The notes under the pieces: model-generated | The model's database searches: none | What the model was told of the DNA's origin: nothing | What the model saw: only the letters and a program-made list of their open reading frames with translations | Made by a program: the position numbers and the translations under genes | Shown here: one piece after another, positions 61,073 to 64,000 of the stretch | How positions within the stretch are numbered: the stretch's first letter is position 1 | Layout: the number at the start of each line of letters is the position of its first letter | Source of the DNA: Woronichinia naegeliana WA131 | GTDB taxonomy: Bacteria > Cyanobacteriota > Cyanobacteriia > Cyanobacteriales > Microcystaceae | Assembly: GCA_025370055.1 (NCBI GenBank) | Contig: CP073041.1 | Coordinates: forward strand, 1,364,001-1,428,000 | Direction: 5' to 3' | Length of the DNA stretch: 64,000 nt

Positions 61073-61183
61073 TAATAATAGTATAATAAAAACGGGCCGA
61101 TGTCTAGTCTTAAACTATTTTTCTATTTTCTCAAAGCCTTACACCATAACTTTTTCCAACTTTGATCAGACGATACTAGTGCC

Positions 61184-61284
61184 GATAAACGACGAATCCG
61201 AATGTCAATTCTGGCTCTGGCTTGAGAATCGCGTAGATTTTTAAACCACTGAGAGTAGGTTTCGGTTTGACGGATTTCAATCAT
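61184..61284 (-). pseudogene. RelE-like addiction-module toxin, N-terminal fragment
   Basis: From ATG at 61284 the minus strand reads MIEIRQTETYSQWFKNLRDS followed by QARARIDIRIRRLS, the start of the RelE/ParE-like 'addiction module killer' family (COG3657 type). After 34 residues the gene runs into the right end of IS1 copy 2, so about two thirds, including the active-site region, is lost or displaced. The 113 bp upstream of its start are shared with the VapBC cassette next door. Confidence 0.8.
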
Positions 61285-61296
61285 TTTTTAATTGTA

Positions 61297-61410
61297 TCGC
61301 ACCATTGCTCATCTTATTGGCAGAGGTTTAGAACAGGGATTAAGAGGGATTTAAGGAACGCACGAAGTATTTTTAAAGGGAAGTTAATCAAAAATTGGTG
61401 AAGTTTGTGT
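61297..61410. repeat. 113-bp direct repeat, copy A (upstream of the RelE fragment)
   Basis: From TCGCACCATTGCTCATCTTA to TTGGTGAAGTTTGTGT, this block repeats at 62112-62225 with about 90 percent identity by eye. Relative to the minus-strand genes, each copy lies directly upstream of a TA gene start (61284 here, 62056 for copy B). It could be a shared promoter or leader that travelled with the modules. Confidence 0.8.
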
Positions 61411-61428
61411 CATACATTTAGAGTAAGC

Positions 61429-61857
61429 TTAAGGTTTACACTCGAATCCTAAGCCAACTTGAATAAAATGAGAATCTTCCGTCAAAATATGTTGGATATT
61501 GAATTCCTGCATAACAACCATTGAGGATAAATCTGCAAAAGAAATTTTAGGTTTATCAATATATTTTAATCTTAATATTTGGGTTTGATTAAAGCGAGTT
61601 TCATTAATTTGAATTAGATGGAACTGCTCTGTTTTGAAGGCATTAGAAAGTTGCAACATTGCTTGTTTGGCTTGATAAGAATTTAAGCGTTTAAAAAATA
61701 AGGTAAATGTTTCATCAAGAACAAAAGTTGTGGTATAAATTAGCGTTTTCTCTGCAATTAGATTGTGATATAATTCTGCAACCTGTTCATGTTGACGTTC
61801 TCCCGCATCATTTAGCGTTAGCCAACCCCAAGTATCTATAAAAATACGATTATTCAT
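61429..61857 (-). CDS. VapC-like PIN domain toxin
   Basis: A 142-residue PIN ribonuclease. Catalytic acids are visible in FIDTWGWLTL (D8), TFVLDETFTLF (about D48-E49) and ISFADLSSMVVMQEF (about D108), with a terminal LTEDSHF. Such toxins cleave tRNA or rRNA. Its start overlaps the antitoxin stop by eight bases, so the pair is coupled. Length and motifs are intact. Confidence 0.85.
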   Translation of the reverse strand: MNNRIFIDTWGWLTLNDAGERQHEQVAELYHNLIAEKTLIYTTTFVLDETFTLFFKRLNSYQAKQAMLQLSNAFKTEQFHLIQINETRFNQTQILRLKYIDKPKISFADLSSMVVMQEFNIQHILTEDSHFIQVGLGFECKP

Positions 61858-62056
61858 AAAGGCTGTTATCTATATTCTGGGCTAGATTTCCATGAGTGTT
61901 AGCTCCAACAAAATCAATTAAGGGATCGCTTGTTTCTTGGGTTACAGAGGTTTTTGTTTGAACAGTTTGGATAAATTGTAATACTGTTTGAATTTGACGA
62001 TCGCTGAGTTGGGAGATAGCTTCTAGAAGTTCTTGGCGCGGACTGGTGGAATACAT
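61850..62056 (-). CDS. antitoxin of the PIN cassette
   Basis: A 68-residue protein (MYSTSPRQELLEAISQLSDR, then QIQTVLQFIQTVQTK) with a helical N-terminus and an acidic tail, typical of small cyanobacterial antitoxins paired with PIN toxins. I take the ATG at 62056; the open frame to 62104 has an unlikely N-terminus. It overlaps the toxin start by eight bases. Confidence 0.72.
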   Translation of the reverse strand: MYSTSPRQELLEAISQLSDRQIQTVLQFIQTVQTKTSVTQETSDPLIDFVGANTHGNLAQNIDNSLYE

Positions 62057-62111
62057 AGCGTTGAAATGATTAATGTTTTTTCTATAGTAGCAAATAGTCA
62101 ACAAAAAGCGA

Positions 62112-62225
62112 TCGCACCATTGCTCATCTTATCAGGAGAGGGTTAGAACAGGGATTAAGAGAGATTTAAGGAGCGCACGGATTATTTTTAAAGGGAAGTT
62201 GATCAAAAATTGGTGAAGTTTCTGT
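62112..62225. repeat. 113-bp direct repeat, copy B (upstream of the PIN cassette)
   Basis: The second copy of the block at 61297-61410. Differences are scattered substitutions (for example TTGGCAGAGG against TCAGGAGAGG). It ends 56 bases before the antitoxin start, so it covers the expected promoter region. The two copies bracket the PIN cassette as a direct repeat of about 815 bp spacing, a substrate for deletion by recombination. Confidence 0.8.
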
Positions 62226-62353
62226 AATCGGTTTTGTTTGTGTTTGGAGTGGGGGATGTTAGCTTGGCATAGGTAATAAAATTAAAAAATATAAATAACA
62301 GCAAAAAGGCGCATTTTATTTCATTAATGCACCCAGCGATCGCGGCGATTACA

Positions 62354-63169
62354 CTACAAAAACCATTGGTTATCTTCTGGAGGATTTATCCCAAGGTATT
62401 CTGTATAAATTCGTTGTTTATATTCAAATCCAATTTCGTTTAGCGCATCAATAAATATTTGGTAAGTTCCGCTGCCCCCTATCTTTTCCCAAAATTCATC
62501 ACCGATTAGCACAACTTCATCTGTATTCATATTAAACCATCTGGCTGGGAAACTCCATGAATAATTTGCTTTTGTTCCATAGGGGTTATACGGCAGTGCG
62601 TAGTAAGCTCCCATAACTTGACGTGGTTCCATACAATATAATTTTAATAATTTTTCCTTACTAACCTTTGTTTGATCACTATTTGGTAATGGGGCCTTTA
62701 ACTCAAAAGAATAAGCCTCGCCAGTTGTTGTGTTCTTTGCATAAACATCACAAATAATCTTAACTGGTATAGTAGCCTGAGATTTATCCTCCAAAATATA
62801 AGATAATTCGGTATTCCAATCAGGTTTAACTTTTTTTTCGTTTACCTGACGATGTTCTAAATGATTCAAAATTTCCGTGATGCGTCTAAGTTTTTCTTCA
62901 CTGATATTTCCCATAATTGGATATTGTCTTTCTCCATATCCTAAACCTTGATTTGCCGCTACTACAGCAAGCGTTTCCCAAATTTTTCCAAAAGTCGTAA
63001 CAAAACGTCTTTCAAAATGAGAAGACTTAAATATCTCATCTGGCACTAAAGCAGCATATAAGGGTTTTTCTGCTCTGTGTTTATCTTTTAAAAATGGATC
63101 TTTTTCTAAAACCCGATAAAGAACACTATCCATCATCACTTTTATTACTGATTGAATTTCTGTTTTCAT
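62354..63169 (-). CDS. TdeIII-family type II restriction endonuclease
   Basis: A 271-residue endonuclease that matches the TdeIII family as I recall it. The PD-(D/E)xK-like site is probably D141 in KIICDVYAKN with E156-x-K158 in SFELKAP. Flanking segments FERRFVTTFGKIWETLAVVAAN and KLYCMEPRQVMGAYYALPYNPYG are typical. TdeIII itself cuts GGNCC; the specificity here is not deducible. It follows the methyltransferase gene by 36 bp on the same strand, forming a restriction-modification pair. Confidence 0.8.
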   Translation of the reverse strand: MKTEIQSVIKVMMDSVLYRVLEKDPFLKDKHRAEKPLYAALVPDEIFKSSHFERRFVTTFGKIWETLAVVAANQGLGYGERQYPIMGNISEEKLRRITEILNHLEHRQVNEKKVKPDWNTELSYILEDKSQATIPVKIICDVYAKNTTTGEAYSFELKAPLPNSDQTKVSKEKLLKLYCMEPRQVMGAYYALPYNPYGTKANYSWSFPARWFNMNTDEVVLIGDEFWEKIGGSGTYQIFIDALNEIGFEYKQRIYTEYLGINPPEDNQWFL

Positions 63170-63205
63170 TGTTTTACCTACAATAGTGATAATTTTGCTG
63201 GAAGA

Positions 63206-64000
63206 TTACTTTTTTTTCCAAATAAATACCGATTCATAGAATTCACTAGAACGACGACCTGTCCTACGATTTACTTGGCGTTGTAAAATAGCTTCTTCTT
63301 CAAGATTACACCTTTTTGCTATCTCAGAATATAAATTATATTTATCTGCTGCAATAATAATTAAATAACCACCAGCTTTCATAGATTTAGTAGCGTTATT
63401 TAAGACTTTTGCTATAGATTCTTGATACTCTAATTGCGCTTTTTTACTAGAACCTTTTTGAGCAGACCCAATTTCAAGTTCTTTATAATCTTCAAGGTTC
63501 AGAAGTTCGTAAGCATATTTGTGTTGTTGATGGTAATCAATTAAACCAACATAAGGAGGGCTTGTAATCACTCCATCAATTAATGGGATTTGTTCAACAC
63601 GGCTATCAGTGTGAAAAGCGCAGGTGCTGGCATCAGTACGTAGTGAGTCAAATTTTTCAATTCGCTGAATTGTGTCAATACTGTATCTTTTTAAGAATTG
63701 ATAAGCTGTTTCCGTAGGAGAGCAAATTCTGTTGTGTTTGTAGCACCAATAAGGTTTTATTTGTGGTTCTTTAGGAAAATCAAGATCAAAATGGGTTGTT
63801 AGACGTGCGGATCTTGCCGCTCTAGAAAGAATGATTTTAAGAAGGTCTTGATTCTTGTACTCCTTAATTAATTCTCGATAGGTTAATAATTCATGTCTAG
63901 AATTGGGAGCAAACCAATTCATTAAATAATCACCAGCCGCATGATGATTAAAGACGGTATAATCGTTATTCCAAAGAGATAGCTGATGACTTCCTGACTG
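63206..64000 (-). CDS. DNA methyltransferase (N4-cytosine/N6-adenine type), partial
   Basis: The frame is open to the window edge, so the 5' part of the gene is missing; 265 codons are visible. The catalytic motif IV is ITSPPYVGLIDYH, an (S/T)PPY box of amino-methyltransferases, followed by the target region and a C-terminal GGYLIIIAADKYNLYSEIA. The SAM-binding FxGxG motif is not visible and may lie outside or be permuted. An internal ATG at 63922 is not the true start, because coding sequence continues upstream (HHAAGDYLMNWFAPNSRHE). It protects DNA against the adjacent TdeIII-type enzyme. Confidence 0.78.
   Translation of the reverse strand, partial: QSGSHQLSLWNNDYTVFNHHAAGDYLMNWFAPNSRHELLTYRELIKEYKNQDLLKIILSRAARSARLTTHFDLDFPKEPQIKPYWCYKHNRICSPTETAYQFLKRYSIDTIQRIEKFDSLRTDASTCAFHTDSRVEQIPLIDGVITSPPYVGLIDYHQQHKYAYELLNLEDYKELEIGSAQKGSSKKAQLEYQESIAKVLNNATKSMKAGGYLIIIAADKYNLYSEIAKRCNLEEEAILQRQVNRRTGRRSSEFYESVFIWKKK

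Larger units (their letters stand above)
59786..61183 (-). mobile_element. IS1-family element, degraded copy 2
   Basis: A second copy of the 15916-17191 element in opposite orientation, with ends GGCACTGGTATCGT and (complement) GGCACTAGTATCGT. It is 1398 bp, 122 bp longer than copy 1. A 132-bp gain (a 123-bp MITE plus a 9-bp target duplication) minus a 10-bp deletion at about 60800 explains the difference exactly. No direct target repeat flanks it; instead CGTTTATC on the left faces GATAAACG on the right. Its right end cuts a RelE-like toxin gene. Confidence 0.9.

Noticed and set aside
15916-61183. Composite transposon bounded by the two inverted IS1 copies
   Set aside because: Copy 1 has its own perfect 8-bp target duplication and the copies are 43 kb apart with ordinary core genes between, so they inserted independently.

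Overview
The window is chromosomal DNA from a cyanobacterium. HIP1 palindromes (GCGATCGC) are dense throughout, and the genes include gun4, cpcE, bciB (cyanobacterial type) and a devBC-type exporter. The many insertion sequences, MITEs, toxin-antitoxin (TA) cassettes and broken genes resemble the bloom-forming unicellular or colonial lineages (Microcystis-like). I cannot name the genus from the sequence alone. I recognised no rRNA, tRNA or CRISPR array.

Layout. 0-5.2 kb: small DUF2283, DUF433 and DUF29 accessory genes around bciB (8-vinyl reductase of chlorophyll synthesis) and a methyltransferase. 5.3-6.8 kb: a decayed two-gene unit, an ABC-type AAA ATPase with a frameshifted C-terminus and a partner with an in-frame stop; their original coupling was a 4-base ATGA overlap. 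6.9-10.1 kb: devC and devB without devA, divergent from a PadR-family regulator. 10.3-13.5 kb: a surface-polysaccharide group (FkbM methyltransferase, Wzx-like flippase, glycosyltransferase-like protein). 13.5-15.9 kb: gun4-cpcE-ribE on the minus strand, with an intact IS1-family element (8-bp target duplication) 43 bp upstream of gun4. 17-30.7 kb: mostly housekeeping genes (tautomerase, GldG-like protein, acyltransferase-like membrane protein, 2OG-Fe oxygenase, histidine kinase, phospholipase D-like protein, GNAT, miaA), ending with an 805-residue DEDDh exonuclease-ATPase fusion.

31-42 kb is a defence and TA island: phd with a broken vapC, a 2300-residue protein closely resembling the animal interferon-induced very large GTPases (VLIG) with a MACPF-like N-terminus, a small Cys-rich companion, a 61-bp tandem array, hicAB, a HEPN-MNT pair whose HEPN toxin is frameshifted before its catalytic motif, and brnTA. 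After acs, 44.5-47 kb holds a three-gene cassette: a Roc-COR GTPase flanked by two small proteins that share a GDNI/GDKI repeat motif. 47-57.7 kb is again largely ordinary: mutL, a GT39 transferase, a CPBP protease, cysE, a FIST protein, proB, a dienelactone hydrolase.

57.9-64 kb is a transposon graveyard followed by more defence genes. An internally deleted transposase was hit by an ISKra4-type element. Beside it lies a second IS1 copy carrying a 10-bp deletion and a 123-bp MITE, and that copy cuts off a RelE-like toxin gene. Then come a VapBC cassette and a TdeIII-type restriction-modification system that runs off the window edge. The strongest candidates for an undescribed system are the VLIG-like GTPase with its Cys-rich neighbour, and the Roc-COR cassette.
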